Assembly: GCF_027920545.1 (NCBI RefSeq)
Contig: NZ_CP115859.1
Location: 2,226,001 to 2,290,000 of the forward strand
Origin: Chryseobacterium camelliae
GTDB taxonomy: Bacteria; Bacteroidota; Bacteroidia; Flavobacteriales; Weeksellaceae
Length of the DNA: 64,000 nucleotides
Direction of reading: 5' to 3'
Positions 1 through 8,953 of the stretch are shown in pieces. The notes under the pieces are model-generated. The model was not told the origin of the DNA. It ran no database searches and saw nothing but the letters and a program-made list of their open reading frames with translations. The position numbers and the translations under genes are program-made. Numbering within the stretch: the first letter of the stretch is position 1; every line of letters starts with the position of its first letter.

Positions 1-718
1 AAACCAGGTTTCAAATGCGTTGGGAATTGTAAATCCTATTGAAGAAATTATTGCGAAAACAAGAACGAGCTCAAATGCTTATATCGTAATCGACGGAGCT
101 CAGTCTGCACCGCATTTTACCATTGATGTTCAGAAACTGGACTGCGATTTCTTTGTGTTTTCAGGTCATAAAATGTACGCTCCGATGGGAACGGGAGTTT
201 TATATGGTAAACAGGAAGTTTTGGAAGATTTACCGCCATTTCACGGAGGAGGGGAGATGATTGCAACATGTTCTTTTGATGGAACAACTTATGCCGGACT
301 TCCTTTTAAATTTGAAGCAGGAACACCCAATGTAGGAGGAAACATCGCTTTGGGAGCTGCTGTTGATTTTATTCAGAAAGTAGGGCAGGAGAATATTCAG
401 AATCATGAAAATGCTTTGTTGGAATATGCTCAAAAACAGCTTTTGGAAATCGAAGGATTGAAGGTATATGGTGAAAAAGTTCACAGAACTGGTGTTGTTT
501 CTTTTAATCTTGAAGGAGTAGGAATTTCTTCGGATGTAGGAATGATTCTCGATAAAATGGGAATTGCTGTAAGAACAGGCCACCACTGTACACAGCCTAT
601 CATGAATTTCTTTAATATTGCGGGAACGGTGAGAGCCAGCTTTGCAGTTTACAATACTTTTAATGAGATTGATGCTCTTGTAGAAGGGGTGAAAAAAGCG
701 CAGAGAATGTTATCTTAA
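1..718 (+). CDS. sufS: Cysteine desulfurase SufS, 3' part (5' end outside window)
   Basis: PLP-dependent cysteine desulfurase that takes sulfur from cysteine for the SUF iron-sulfur cluster assembly system in the cytoplasm. The open frame continues upstream of the first TTG, reading NQVSNALG into the left edge, so the start lies outside the window. Visible landmarks are the PLP lysine in SGHKMYAP, the substrate-loop cysteine in RTGHHCTQP, and the family C-terminal segment GTVRASFAVYNT. The Cys in an RxGHHC context with a short loop is typical of the SufS (group II) type rather than IscS. Identity is secure; only the N-terminal portion is missing, because of the window edge and not through damage. 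Confidence 0.95.
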   Translation, partial: NQVSNALGIVNPIEEIIAKTRTSSNAYIVIDGAQSAPHFTIDVQKLDCDFFVFSGHKMYAPMGTGVLYGKQEVLEDLPPFHGGGEMIATCSFDGTTYAGLPFKFEAGTPNVGGNIALGAAVDFIQKVGQENIQNHENALLEYAQKQLLEIEGLKVYGEKVHRTGVVSFNLEGVGISSDVGMILDKMGIAVRTGHHCTQPIMNFFNIAGTVRASFAVYNTFNEIDALVEGVKKAQRMLS

Positions 719-738
719 AAATATTATTTATAGATACA

Positions 739-776
739 AAAAATTCCTTTCAATAATGTTGAGAGGGATTTTTATT
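739..776 (+). terminator. Probable intrinsic terminator after sufS
   Basis: The arms AAATTCCTTTCAA and TTGAGAGGGATTT pair with G-U wobbles and are followed by a T-rich tract, 20 bases after the sufS stop. Intergenic space to 965 otherwise holds only the palindrome at 899-931. Confidence 0.6.
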
Positions 777-898
777 TATTTTAAAAACAGAGAATTCATT
801 AAGTTAATTCTTAAATAAATAATATAAGCACTTCTGATTTTTTTAACGCGTTTTTACTGTAATTTATTTAAAATGAATGTTTTGTTCTTGTCTAAATT

Positions 899-931
899 AA
901 ACCTCACAGGTTTTTAAAACCTGTGAGGTTT
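899..931. repeat. Dispersed palindrome, copy 1
   Basis: Two 16-base arms (AAACCTCACAGGTTTT and its complement) meet around a single central base. It lies between the convergent sufS and hemE genes. A second copy at 50560-50592 has the same layout with one matched base-pair change in both arms. Confidence 0.85.
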
Positions 932-965
932 GAGCAAGTATGTTTTAAGTTATAAGATCAGAAAA

Positions 966-2003
966 TTAAAACTGGGTTGCCGGTTTCCAATCCACAACCG
1001 CTCTGATGAATGCTTCTGCATTTTCCACAGGAATATTAGGTAAAATTCCGTGTCCTAAATTCGCAATATATCTGTCTTTTCCAAAACGATTGATCATTTC
1101 AGTCACCATTTTTTTGATGGTTTCAGGCGTAGAATGTAATCTTGCAGGATCAAAATTTCCCTGAAGAGTCATCGTATGATTAGTCATTGTTCTTGCTAAT
1201 TCCGGAGTAATGGTCCAGTCAACACCCAAAGCCGAAACTTTAGACATGGTCATATCTTCCAACGCAAACCAGCATCCTTTTCCGAAAACAACAACATGAG
1301 TTAAAGGACTTAAAGCTTCAACGATCTGATTGATGTATTTCCAAGAGAATTCCTGATAATCAGCCGGAGAAAGCATTCCTCCCCAGGAATCGAAAACCTG
1401 AACCGCAGAAACCCCTTTTTCCACTTTTCTCTTCAGATAAGCGATGGTAGTATCCGTAATTTTCTGAAGCAATAAATGAGCGGCTTCAGGCTGTTGAAAG
1501 CAGAACGATTTAGCAATATCAAAAGCTTTACTTCCTTTTCCTTCTACACAGTAGCAAAGAATCGTCCAGGGAGAACCGGCAAAACCGATCAATGGAATTT
1601 CATTGTCTAATTTCTGTAAAGTCAGCTCAATTGCATCAAAAACGTATCCTAAAGTATCATTTACATCCGGAACCACAACATTCTGAACCTGTTCCATGGT
1701 TCTGATCGGAGTATCCAACCAAGGTCCGACAGATTCTTTCATTTTAAAGTCAATTCCCATGGCCTGCGGAACCACCAAAATATCTGAGAACAAAATGGCT
1801 GCATCCAACGGAAATCTTCTGATAGGCTGCACTGTAATTTCAGAAGCCAACTCAGGAGTCTGACATCTTGTAAAGAAATCATATTTATCACGCAGCGCAA
1901 TGAATTCCGGCAAATATCTTCCGGCTTGTCTCATCATCCAGACTGGTGGTCTTTCTACGGTTTCTCCGCGAAGTGCTTTTAGGTATAGGTCGTTCTTAAT
2001 CAT
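966..2003 (-). CDS. hemE: Uroporphyrinogen decarboxylase HemE
   Basis: Decarboxylates the four acetate side chains of uroporphyrinogen III to give coproporphyrinogen III in cytoplasmic heme synthesis. The N-terminal signature [14 protein letters not shown] is the classic HemE substrate-loop motif, and [12 protein letters not shown] and NLGHGILP are further family blocks. I place the start at the ATG giving [14 protein letters not shown] (345 residues, the usual family length); an upstream in-frame ATG would add ten residues that do not look conserved. It is the last gene of the minus-strand hem operon, 38 bases after hemD. Confidence 0.97.
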   Translation of the reverse strand: MIKNDLYLKALRGETVERPPVWMMRQAGRYLPEFIALRDKYDFFTRCQTPELASEITVQPIRRFPLDAAILFSDILVVPQAMGIDFKMKESVGPWLDTPIRTMEQVQNVVVPDVNDTLGYVFDAIELTLQKLDNEIPLIGFAGSPWTILCYCVEGKGSKAFDIAKSFCFQQPEAAHLLLQKITDTTIAYLKRKVEKGVSAVQVFDSWGGMLSPADYQEFSWKYINQIVEALSPLTHVVVFGKGCWFALEDMTMSKVSALGVDWTITPELARTMTNHTMTLQGNFDPARLHSTPETIKKMVTEMINRFGKDRYIANLGHGILPNIPVENAEAFIRAVVDWKPATQF

Positions 2004-2041
2004 AATATATAGACTGATATTGTCAAAAGACAATTAAATAT

Positions 2042-2725
2042 TCAATTTTTGCTTATAATTTCCTTTTTAATCAATTTCAGAACAGACATCAGATTGTTCC
2101 CTTCTGAGACTAAAATCGGTTTTGAAGTATACTTTCTCAGTTCATTGGCTGTCGTTTCACCAATCGAAACAAGCTGCATATCTTCAAAGGAATTTCGATT
2201 TGCAAAACTACGAACTCCGCTCGGACTAAAAAATACACTCACATGATATTTTTCAGTTATCAACGGATTGATTTCCTCGGTGTTGTAAACGATGACTTTT
2301 TTATAGCTGATATTCTGTAAGGGAAGATTTTCGTCAAGCACGTCCAATGCAATGTTTCCACAGAAATGTAAAAACTTTTCATGCTGACAGTGGCTGATAA
2401 TGAATTTTGAAAGAGTATCGGCATTTTTCAGCATTTTAAAAGCTCCGAAACCATTTTTTCTTAATTCTCGCTTTGTTTTTTCACCGACACAGTAAATTTT
2501 ATTATAATTTTTTGCGGTAAATGTCTCGTTGGGTCTAAAACCGTTTTTAAAAAAGGAATTTACCCCTTTCGAACTCGTAAAAATCAGGGAATAATTTTTA
2601 AGATCAAAAGGCGATACTTTTATGGGGTTTGTTCTAATTACCTCAACACAGTCAACCGCAATATCCTCTCCTAATTCTTTGGATATAATAGCCGGGTCTA
2701 TGTTTTTGGTAAATAAAATCTTCAT
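2042..2725 (-). CDS. hemD: Uroporphyrinogen-III synthase HemD
   Basis: Cyclises hydroxymethylbilane with inversion of ring D. HemD is poorly conserved, so the call rests on length (227 residues), the two-lobed pattern with family-like segments (LIFTSSKGVNSFF near residue 48, SVFFSPSGVRSFA in the second lobe, QLVSIGETTANELR near the C-terminus) and the position inside a hemA/hemC/hemE cluster. Its ATG overlaps the stop codon of the amidase gene by one base (TAATG), indicating translational coupling. Followed by hemE. Confidence 0.9.
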   Translation of the reverse strand: MKILFTKNIDPAIISKELGEDIAVDCVEVIRTNPIKVSPFDLKNYSLIFTSSKGVNSFFKNGFRPNETFTAKNYNKIYCVGEKTKRELRKNGFGAFKMLKNADTLSKFIISHCQHEKFLHFCGNIALDVLDENLPLQNISYKKVIVYNTEEINPLITEKYHVSVFFSPSGVRSFANRNSFEDMQLVSIGETTANELRKYTSKPILVSEGNNLMSVLKLIKKEIISKN

Positions 2726-3381
2726 TAAGGCTTGTCTTTTAAATGTAAATCGGCGACCTGAAGTCTCACTTTATTCATGAAATCTTTTCCCGGATCTTCT
2801 TTTCCTGTGAAATATTTCGGATCAGATTCTTTCCACAGCTTTGAGTTTCTGAAAATACCGTATTCCGAGTGACCGATAAGATATTCTATGTTATATTTTT
2901 GAGTTAAATATCTTACCAATTGGGCATTGGCAGCAACCTGTTTTTCGGTAAGCGGCTCTTTTTTGCTTCCAATATTTTCAATTCCGATAGCGCAATAATT
3001 CAGCCCGATCGTGTGTCTTGCAAATTGAGTAGGTTCCATTAACTGATAAATTGTTCCGTCCCGATCTATAATGAATTGTGAAGAAACATTTAAGGTGCTT
3101 TGCTTTTTTAGACTGCCTCTTGCGCTTTCTAGATTGGTTTTGTTGAAATATTTGAAATTGCTTTCTACATTTCCTCCTGCCGTGTAATGCAAAACGATCA
3201 TTTTAGGAACAATCGTTGGTGTTTTCTGAACCAAACCATGATGCTCTTTCAGATACTCTAAACTTAAACGAACTCTTTCCTCAGAATAACTGATCGGCTT
3301 ATTGATTATTTTCGGTTCGTTTTTCTGTCCTGCAGCGAAACCTGTTATCAATACAAATAAAAAGCAAACAATATTCTTCAT
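2725..3381 (-). CDS. Secreted N-acetylmuramoyl-L-alanine amidase (amidase_2 / AmiD-like)
   Basis: Zinc amidase predicted to cleave the MurNAc-L-Ala bond of peptidoglycan or muropeptides in the periplasm. A signal peptide is visible at residues 1-18 (MKNIVCFLFVLITGFAAG). The amidase_2 zinc ligands fit IVLHYTAGG, the ARHTIGLNYCAIGIENIG block, and the later LIGHSEYG, with DPKYFTGKEDPG near the C-terminus as in the family. 218 residues is a single-domain enzyme. It sits between hemD and a DUF1287 gene in the heme operon; the two cell-wall genes appear to be inserted in an otherwise tetrapyrrole-synthesis unit. Confidence 0.9.
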   Translation of the reverse strand: MKNIVCFLFVLITGFAAGQKNEPKIINKPISYSEERVRLSLEYLKEHHGLVQKTPTIVPKMIVLHYTAGGNVESNFKYFNKTNLESARGSLKKQSTLNVSSQFIIDRDGTIYQLMEPTQFARHTIGLNYCAIGIENIGSKKEPLTEKQVAANAQLVRYLTQKYNIEYLIGHSEYGIFRNSKLWKESDPKYFTGKEDPGKDFMNKVRLQVADLHLKDKP

Positions 3382-3386
3382 GGCCT

Positions 3387-3968
3387 TTATTTCTGGTATT
3401 GATAATGTCCGGTGATGGTAAATTTAAATAAACAGTCTTCGATGACCTGTCCTCCTCCGATATTGTGTACAATTAAATATCGTTTTCCGTCCGTTGATTT
3501 TCTGTTGACCACAATACCGATGTGTGTTAGATTTCCTGGTAAAATCCAGGTGACAATATCTCCGGGAACATACAATTCCGGTTTTGTTTCTATGGATTTT
3601 GATTTTCCGAATTTGGCAAAGAATACTCTCAGGTTCGGAACTCTGCGGTGATCAATATTCGTATCCGGTCTTTTCAAACCCCAGTTCTTAGGATATTTTG
3701 AAAAGTGTTGCTTCATGTCTTCATGCACTTCTTTCTGAAGATCAATGCCCAGCTTTCTATAGGCTCTGATAACAACATCGGTGCAGACTCCTTTATCCGA
3801 AGGAACGTCTCCATTAGGATATTTTATAGTAAAATAAGCGGGATCATAAGTTACCTTATCTTTTGTTAAGCTTAAAGCCGCATCAGAAAGCTTTTGTGCA
3901 AACTGATTCTGTGCTTTTGAGATAAAAACACAAAACATAATGATAAGAACGGTGAAATACTTTCTCAT
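3387..3968 (-). CDS. DUF1287 secreted protein, NlpC/P60-like
   Basis: Secreted protein with a signal peptide at residues 1-19 (ends near SKAQ). It matches what I know of the DUF1287 family: DKGVCTDVVIRAYRKLGIDL carries a Cys, and NLTHIGIVVNRKS with VHNIGGGQVIEDCLF supplies the His region of a papain/NlpC-P60-like fold. Cys-His spacing is consistent with a cysteine hydrolase acting on the cell wall, but the substrate is unknown. Five bases separate its stop from the amidase start, so the two are co-transcribed and probably work on peptidoglycan. Confidence 0.8.
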   Translation of the reverse strand: MRKYFTVLIIMFCVFISKAQNQFAQKLSDAALSLTKDKVTYDPAYFTIKYPNGDVPSDKGVCTDVVIRAYRKLGIDLQKEVHEDMKQHFSKYPKNWGLKRPDTNIDHRRVPNLRVFFAKFGKSKSIETKPELYVPGDIVTWILPGNLTHIGIVVNRKSTDGKRYLIVHNIGGGQVIEDCLFKFTITGHYQYQK

Positions 3969-3991
3969 TATCAGGAAAATTTAAAAATCAG

Positions 3992-4900
3992 TTAAATCTG
4001 GCTTTTAATTTCCGCCATTAATTCCTTTCCGCCATTTTCGAGAACTACTTTTGCAAATTTTTCTCCAAAATTTTCTTCTTCATTATAGAGGAAGCTTTCA
4101 TCTGTAGCGATACAGTTTTTTCCATCCAATGAACAAAGTGCTGCCTTGAAACGAATCTGGTCTTCAAAAATCTCAGCAAATGCCCCGATTGGCGCAGTAC
4201 AGCCTCCTTCTAATGTGCTTAGGAAATTTCTTTCCATTTCTACACAGATTTGGGTAGATTGATGATTGACTGATTTTAATATTTCGTTAATTTCTTTTTT
4301 ATCAGAATGTCCGGCAACGGCAATTACCCCTTGCGAAGGAGCCGGAATTAAAAACGGAAGCATTTCATAATCAATGTCCATTTTCATTCTTTTAATACCT
4401 GCCAAAGATAAAATCGTTGCGTCAAAATCTCCCTCTTCCAGTTTCTGAAGACGGGTCTGAATATTACCACGGATGTCAGAAAATTCAGCGTTGGGAAAAT
4501 TCTTTAGCCAAAAAGCTCTTCTTCTTAAGCTGCTTGTTGCCAATTTCAGTTCATGGAATTCTTTATTTCGTGCAGATTCTTTTCTGATCAAAACATCTTG
4601 CGGGAAATCTCTTTCCAAATAAGCGATGATTTCTAAATTTTCAGGAAGTTTTGTCGGCACATCTTTCAAAGAATGTACAGCAATATCGATCTCGTCATTT
4701 AATAGTGCGACATCCAGATCCCTTGTGAAAACACCTGTAATTCCCAAAGAATAAAGAGGTTGGGTCAGGTTTTTATCGCCCGAAGATACAATAGGAACGA
4801 TTTCCGTTAAATAATTATTGTTCTGAAGATGTCTCGCAACTTCTCTCGCCTGCCAAAGTGCCAATGCGGAATTTCGGGTTCCAATTCTAATGCTTTTCAT
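3992..4900 (-). CDS. hemC: Hydroxymethylbilane synthase (porphobilinogen deaminase) HemC
   Basis: Polymerises four porphobilinogens into hydroxymethylbilane on a covalent dipyrromethane cofactor. Family blocks visible: RIGTRNSALALWQA at the N-terminus, the substrate-binding region HSLKDVPT, the ATSSLRRRAFWL arginine block, and the cofactor-binding cysteine in EGGCTAPIGA. I choose the ATG giving MKSIRIGTRNS (302 residues); the longer frame would add eight residues. The start overlaps the 3' end of hemA by 14 bases, indicating co-translation. Confidence 0.97.
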   Translation of the reverse strand: MKSIRIGTRNSALALWQAREVARHLQNNNYLTEIVPIVSSGDKNLTQPLYSLGITGVFTRDLDVALLNDEIDIAVHSLKDVPTKLPENLEIIAYLERDFPQDVLIRKESARNKEFHELKLATSSLRRRAFWLKNFPNAEFSDIRGNIQTRLQKLEEGDFDATILSLAGIKRMKMDIDYEMLPFLIPAPSQGVIAVAGHSDKKEINEILKSVNHQSTQICVEMERNFLSTLEGGCTAPIGAFAEIFEDQIRFKAALCSLDGKNCIATDESFLYNEEENFGEKFAKVVLENGGKELMAEIKSQI

Positions 4901-6161
4901 TAAATTCGTTGTTTGGTTGTTCAACTAATATTTCGTGCATTAATTTACTAATTTCTTCGGCTTTTAACGGATTATCGATGATATATTTTGCAAAACGGTT
5001 GGTGATTTTCTGAATCATTTTATCGGAAAGTTCCATGTCCGTGATGTCTATATATTTATTTTTCTTATAAAAATTGTGCATTTCGTTGCGTTCCATGTTC
5101 TTTAAAACAGCTTTGAAATGATGAATGTTGGGAGCCAGCTTTCTCTTTTTTTCCCACTCAAGGAAATCTTTGGTCAGCTCTTTAATGATTGTTTCAGCTT
5201 TCGGGATTTCTCTTTCTCTCTGCTGAATGGTTTCCTGAATCTGTTTTGAAAGTTCGTCAACATCAATCAGGGTTACATTCTCGTTTTCCGTAACATCTTT
5301 TGCGACGTTATGAGGAATTGAAAGGTCGATCACCAATGTTTCTTTTCCGTTCGGGAAATGAGATTTATTAACAATCGGATGTTTTGCACCGGTTGCTACA
5401 ATAAGAATATCTGTGTTTTTTAATTCTTTATCAAAATCAGCATAGTCGATATGCGGAATATTATATTTTTCAGAAATCTTTGCCGCGGTTTCCTGAGTTC
5501 TGTTGGCAATCTTAATTTTCGGCTGATAAACATGTTTTACTAAATTTTCAACCGTATTTTGTCCGATCTCACCGACTCCTAAAAGCAGGATGTTTTTTTC
5601 AGCAATCCTTTTCTGACTATTTAAAATGTAATGAACTGCCGCATAAGAAACAGAAGCGGCTCCATTGGAAATTCCGGTTTCGTTTTTGATTCTTTTAGAA
5701 ATCTGAATGGCAGAATTAATAGCTCTTTCTAAAAAAGGATTAGAATTCTGTCTTTCTTTCTTGAAGCGGTTATATGCTTTTTTGATTTGCCCTATAATTT
5801 CAAAATCACCGATAATCTGGCTTTCCAAACCTGCTGCCACTCTGAATAAGTGTGTTAAAGCTTCTTCTTTTGTCAGAATGTTGGCAAACTGTAAAAAATC
5901 CATCAGATTTACTCCGATCGTTTTGCAATATTCTTCAGCAATTAAAAGATAGTTGGGTGAAGTGGTGTAGATTTCGGTTCTGTTACATGTTGATACCACA
6001 AATGCATCCCCTAAGTTCTCATCATGAATTCGGGTAACAAAGTTTTTGATATTTTCATCAAAGAAGGCGAACTTTCCTCTGGTTTCCACATCTGCCTTTT
6101 CAAAGCTAATGGAAAGTACCGAGAAATTCGTTGTTTGATGGATATTTGAATACTGTAACAT
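4887..6161 (-). CDS. hemA: Glutamyl-tRNA reductase HemA
   Basis: Reduces glutamyl-tRNA(Glu) to glutamate-1-semialdehyde with NADPH, the committed step of C5-pathway heme synthesis. The catalytic cysteine is Cys59 in STCNRTEIY; the NADPH Rossmann motif is in LLLGVGEIGQNT; the C-terminal dimerisation region is helical. At 424 residues it is full length. It is the first gene of the minus-strand hem operon. A -7 element lies only about 9 bases from the ATG, which implies a very short leader. Confidence 0.97.
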   Translation of the reverse strand: MLQYSNIHQTTNFSVLSISFEKADVETRGKFAFFDENIKNFVTRIHDENLGDAFVVSTCNRTEIYTTSPNYLLIAEEYCKTIGVNLMDFLQFANILTKEEALTHLFRVAAGLESQIIGDFEIIGQIKKAYNRFKKERQNSNPFLERAINSAIQISKRIKNETGISNGAASVSYAAVHYILNSQKRIAEKNILLLGVGEIGQNTVENLVKHVYQPKIKIANRTQETAAKISEKYNIPHIDYADFDKELKNTDILIVATGAKHPIVNKSHFPNGKETLVIDLSIPHNVAKDVTENENVTLIDVDELSKQIQETIQQREREIPKAETIIKELTKDFLEWEKKRKLAPNIHHFKAVLKNMERNEMHNFYKKNKYIDITDMELSDKMIQKITNRFAKYIIDNPLKAEEISKLMHEILVEQPNNEFNEKH

Positions 6162-6169
6162 AAGCGCAG

Positions 6170-6177
6170 CAAATTTA
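6170..6177 (-). promoter_or_regulatory. -7 element of the hemA operon promoter
   Basis: TAAATTTG on the minus strand matches the Bacteroidota -7 consensus TAnnTTTG exactly. With a start site about four bases downstream, the hemA leader would be about 5 nucleotides. Confidence 0.6.
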
Positions 6178-6505
6178 CGTTTTTTTTAATTAATGAATCT
6201 CTGATAGTGTATATGATAATTATCGTAAAAAACTATTTCGTCATCACAAGAGATTGTAAATTAAAAGCTTTAAATAAGAATGTTAAAGGATTTAAGATTT
6301 ATCACAGTATTTTAAGAAGATGTTTTTATTATGTTAAATGTCTGTGGCTTCTGTCTTCCCGCTTTCTGACTACAAAAGATCTTAAATCTGGTTGAGTTCA
6401 AAGTTCGTAAACATCTAACGTAAAAGTTAATAAGCGGTTAGAAAATTTAATAAAATTTTAACCAAATTATATGCTTTTGGAATGTCTTTGGTAGTGTTAA
6501 ATTTA
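6178..6505. other. Divergent intergenic region hemA-mreB
   Basis: About 330 AT-rich bases between divergent operons. I see no convincing gene; the 62-codon frame in it has no family-like features. It probably holds the upstream promoter parts of both operons. Confidence 0.5.
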
Positions 6506-6513
6506 TATCTTTG
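6506..6513 (+). promoter_or_regulatory. -7 element of the mreB operon promoter
   Basis: TATCTTTG matches TAnnTTTG, 30 bases upstream of the mreB ATG. TTTG sequences occur upstream at 6476 and 6487 but neither is at an ideal distance. Confidence 0.6.
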
Positions 6514-6543
6514 TAAATCTTTAAAAAAAATCAGAAGTAATAT

Positions 6544-7569
6544 ATGAGTTTATTTGATATGTTTACGCAAGAAATTGCGATAGACCTTGGTACAGCTAAT
6601 ACCCTTATCATCCATAATAATAAAATTGTTATAGATCAGCCGTCAATTGTAGCAATTGAACGTTCTACGGGTAGGCCCATAGCTGTAGGAGAGCAGGCAA
6701 AACATATGCAGGGAAAGACTCACGAAGATATCAAGACGATTCGTCCGTTAAAAGATGGAGTTATCGCAGATTTTCATGCTTCTGAGCATATGATTAAAGA
6801 ATTTATCAAAAAAATTCCTGGAATTAAAGGTAAATTTATTCAACCGGCACTAAGAATTGTAATTTGTATTCCTTCCGGAATTACTGAAGTTGAAAAAAGA
6901 GCGGTAAGAGATTCTGCTCAAAAAGTAAACGCAAAAGAAGTACGTTTGATTTACGAACCAATGGCTGCGGCAATTGGAGTTGGAATTGATGTTCAGAAAC
7001 CTGAAGGGAATATGATTATCGATATAGGCGGTGGTACTACAGAAATTGCTGTGGTTGCTTTAGGAGGTATCGTTTGCGATAAATCTGTAAAAATTGCAGG
7101 AGATGTATTTACAAACGACATCGCTTATTACTTAAGAACTCACCATAATCTTTATATCGGGGAAAGAACTGCTGAGAGAATCAAAATTGAAGTAGGTTCT
7201 GCTGTGGAAGATTTAGAAGTTGATATTGATGATATTCCGGTACAAGGTAGAGACCTTATTACAGGTAAGCCGAAGGAAATCATGGTTGGCTACAAAGAAA
7301 TTGCCCGTGCTTTGGATAAATCAATTATCAGAATTGAAGATTCTGTAATGGAAACTCTTTCTTTAACTCCACCGGAATTGGCAGCCGATATTTATAAAAC
7401 TGGTATTTATCTTGCTGGTGGTGGTGCATTATTGAGAGGTCTTGCGGACAGATTGCACAAAAAGACAGGGCTTCCTGTATTTGTAGCGGAAGATCCGTTG
7501 AGAGCGGTTGTTCGTGGAACTGGTATTGCACTTAAGAATATGGATAAATTCAATTTCTTAATTAAATAA
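6544..7569 (+). CDS. mreB: Rod-shape-determining actin homologue MreB
   Basis: Bacterial actin that forms membrane-associated filaments and guides lateral wall synthesis. The 341 residues carry the actin-ATPase motifs: phosphate-1 IDLGTANTLI near residue 14, phosphate-2 IIDIGGGTTEIAVV near residue 158, and the adenosine motif LAGGGALLRGL near residue 290. An amphipathic N-terminus (MSLFDMF) fits membrane binding. First gene of mreB-mreC-mreD-mrdA-rodA. Confidence 0.98.
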   Translation: MSLFDMFTQEIAIDLGTANTLIIHNNKIVIDQPSIVAIERSTGRPIAVGEQAKHMQGKTHEDIKTIRPLKDGVIADFHASEHMIKEFIKKIPGIKGKFIQPALRIVICIPSGITEVEKRAVRDSAQKVNAKEVRLIYEPMAAAIGVGIDVQKPEGNMIIDIGGGTTEIAVVALGGIVCDKSVKIAGDVFTNDIAYYLRTHHNLYIGERTAERIKIEVGSAVEDLEVDIDDIPVQGRDLITGKPKEIMVGYKEIARALDKSIIRIEDSVMETLSLTPPELAADIYKTGIYLAGGGALLRGLADRLHKKTGLPVFVAEDPLRAVVRGTGIALKNMDKFNFLIK

Positions 7570-7599
7570 TTTTTTAACCTTTTACGACCTTATATCTGA

Positions 7600-8454
7600 A
7601 TGGGATTTTTGCTGAGATTATTTTCGAAGAATGCTCTTTTTGTCTTCTTTATATTTCTGCAAATTATTGCTCTGGTTCTGATATTTTCTAAAAATGCAAT
7701 GCAAAGATCGTGGATTGCAGGTCAGTCTGCTGCATTGAATTCCTGGGTTTCCGGGTATATTGATGAAGGGGTTTCTTATCTTAAGCTAAAACAGACCAAC
7801 GAAGATCTTGTTGCTCAGAACAAAGCCTTGATGATGGAGCTTTACGGAAAGCAGGGGATGAAAAATCCTCTTTTCAGAAAAGTTCATGATACATTAGGTG
7901 GCGGACAGATCTATACTTTTGTAGATGGTGAAATTGTTTTTAACAGCATTAACAGAAGAAATAACTATTTTACAATAAACCGGGGAAGAAGAGACGGTGT
8001 ATTTCCACAAATGGGAGTAATGGCACCGAAAGGAATTGCAGGGATTGTCATCAACTCTACGGATAGCTATGCTTTGGTTCAGTCTGTTTTAAGTGTTAAT
8101 AAAATTAGAATCAATGCAGCATTGAAAAACTCTGGGTATTTCGGGACCTTGTCCTGGAACGGAGATAATTCCCGTGTAATGCACCTTGCTGATGTTCCGA
8201 AATATGTGGCTTTAAAAATTGGAGATACTGTGGTTACAGACGGTAAATCTGCAATTTTCCCAAAAGGGGTGATGATTGGAACTATAGCAGGATATTCTGT
8301 GGATAATAAAACAGGATTCTGGGATATTTCTGTGGAGCTGAGTGAAAAGATGGGAGCATTGAGTAAAGTATATGTGATCAAAAACCTGAAAAAAGCAGAA
8401 GTACAAAAAATTCAGGATACGATGCAAGCGGTAATAAAAAAAGAAAATGATTAG
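7600..8454 (+). CDS. mreC: Rod-shape-determining protein MreC
   Basis: Bitopic inner-membrane scaffold of the elongasome. One transmembrane helix at about residues 12-29 is followed by a short coiled coil (near residues 58-80) and a periplasmic beta domain with GRRDGVFPQMGVMAPKGIAG, typical of MreC. 284 residues is usual. It lies 30 bases after mreB and overlaps mreD by 8 bases. Confidence 0.95.
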   Translation: MGFLLRLFSKNALFVFFIFLQIIALVLIFSKNAMQRSWIAGQSAALNSWVSGYIDEGVSYLKLKQTNEDLVAQNKALMMELYGKQGMKNPLFRKVHDTLGGGQIYTFVDGEIVFNSINRRNNYFTINRGRRDGVFPQMGVMAPKGIAGIVINSTDSYALVQSVLSVNKIRINAALKNSGYFGTLSWNGDNSRVMHLADVPKYVALKIGDTVVTDGKSAIFPKGVMIGTIAGYSVDNKTGFWDISVELSEKMGALSKVYVIKNLKKAEVQKIQDTMQAVIKKEND

Positions 8455-8953
8455 CAGAACGTTATTTACAGACATATTAATCATGATTTTTCTGGTTGCA
8501 TTACAAATCTTTGTATTGAACAGAATTACGCTATTTGGGAAATATACTCCGGTTTTATATCCCGTGTTTGTCATGTTCTATCCTTTTTTTAGAAATAAAT
8601 TCCAGTTTTTAGCTTTAAGTTTTTTAATAGGTTTGTCTATTGATATTCTTTTGTATTCAGGAGGAATCAATGCTTTTGCAACGACCTTGATTGCCTATTT
8701 CAGAACCTTGATTTTCAGAACGTCTACAGATACTTCTACAGATTTCTTCTCGTTTCAATCCCTTCAGTGGGGGCAGTTTTTACTGTTTCTGTTCTCAAGT
8801 ATCTTCTTACACCAGCTTTTGGTACAATATATTGAATTCTTCAAGCTGAGCAGATTTTTTGAAATTTTACTTAATGTATTGGTAACAAGTATAATTTCAT
8901 TTATATTTATCGTTATATATGCATTAATATTTAAAATCAAACAAAAAGTTTGA
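8447..8953 (+). CDS. mreD: Rod-shape-determining protein MreD
   Basis: Small polytopic membrane protein of 168 residues, almost wholly hydrophobic with about five membrane spans. MreD is weakly conserved in sequence, so the call relies on topology, length and its position between mreC (8-base overlap) and the PBP2 gene (4-base TTGA overlap). It is expected to help place PBP2 in the elongasome. Confidence 0.92.
   Translation: MISRTLFTDILIMIFLVALQIFVLNRITLFGKYTPVLYPVFVMFYPFFRNKFQFLALSFLIGLSIDILLYSGGINAFATTLIAYFRTLIFRTSTDTSTDFFSFQSLQWGQFLLFLFSSIFLHQLLVQYIEFFKLSRFFEILLNVLVTSIISFIFIVIYALIFKIKQKV

Noticed and set aside
6207..6395. 62-codon frame in the hemA-mreB gap
   Set aside because: No signal or domain, composition like intergenic DNA, no promoter element at a sensible distance.
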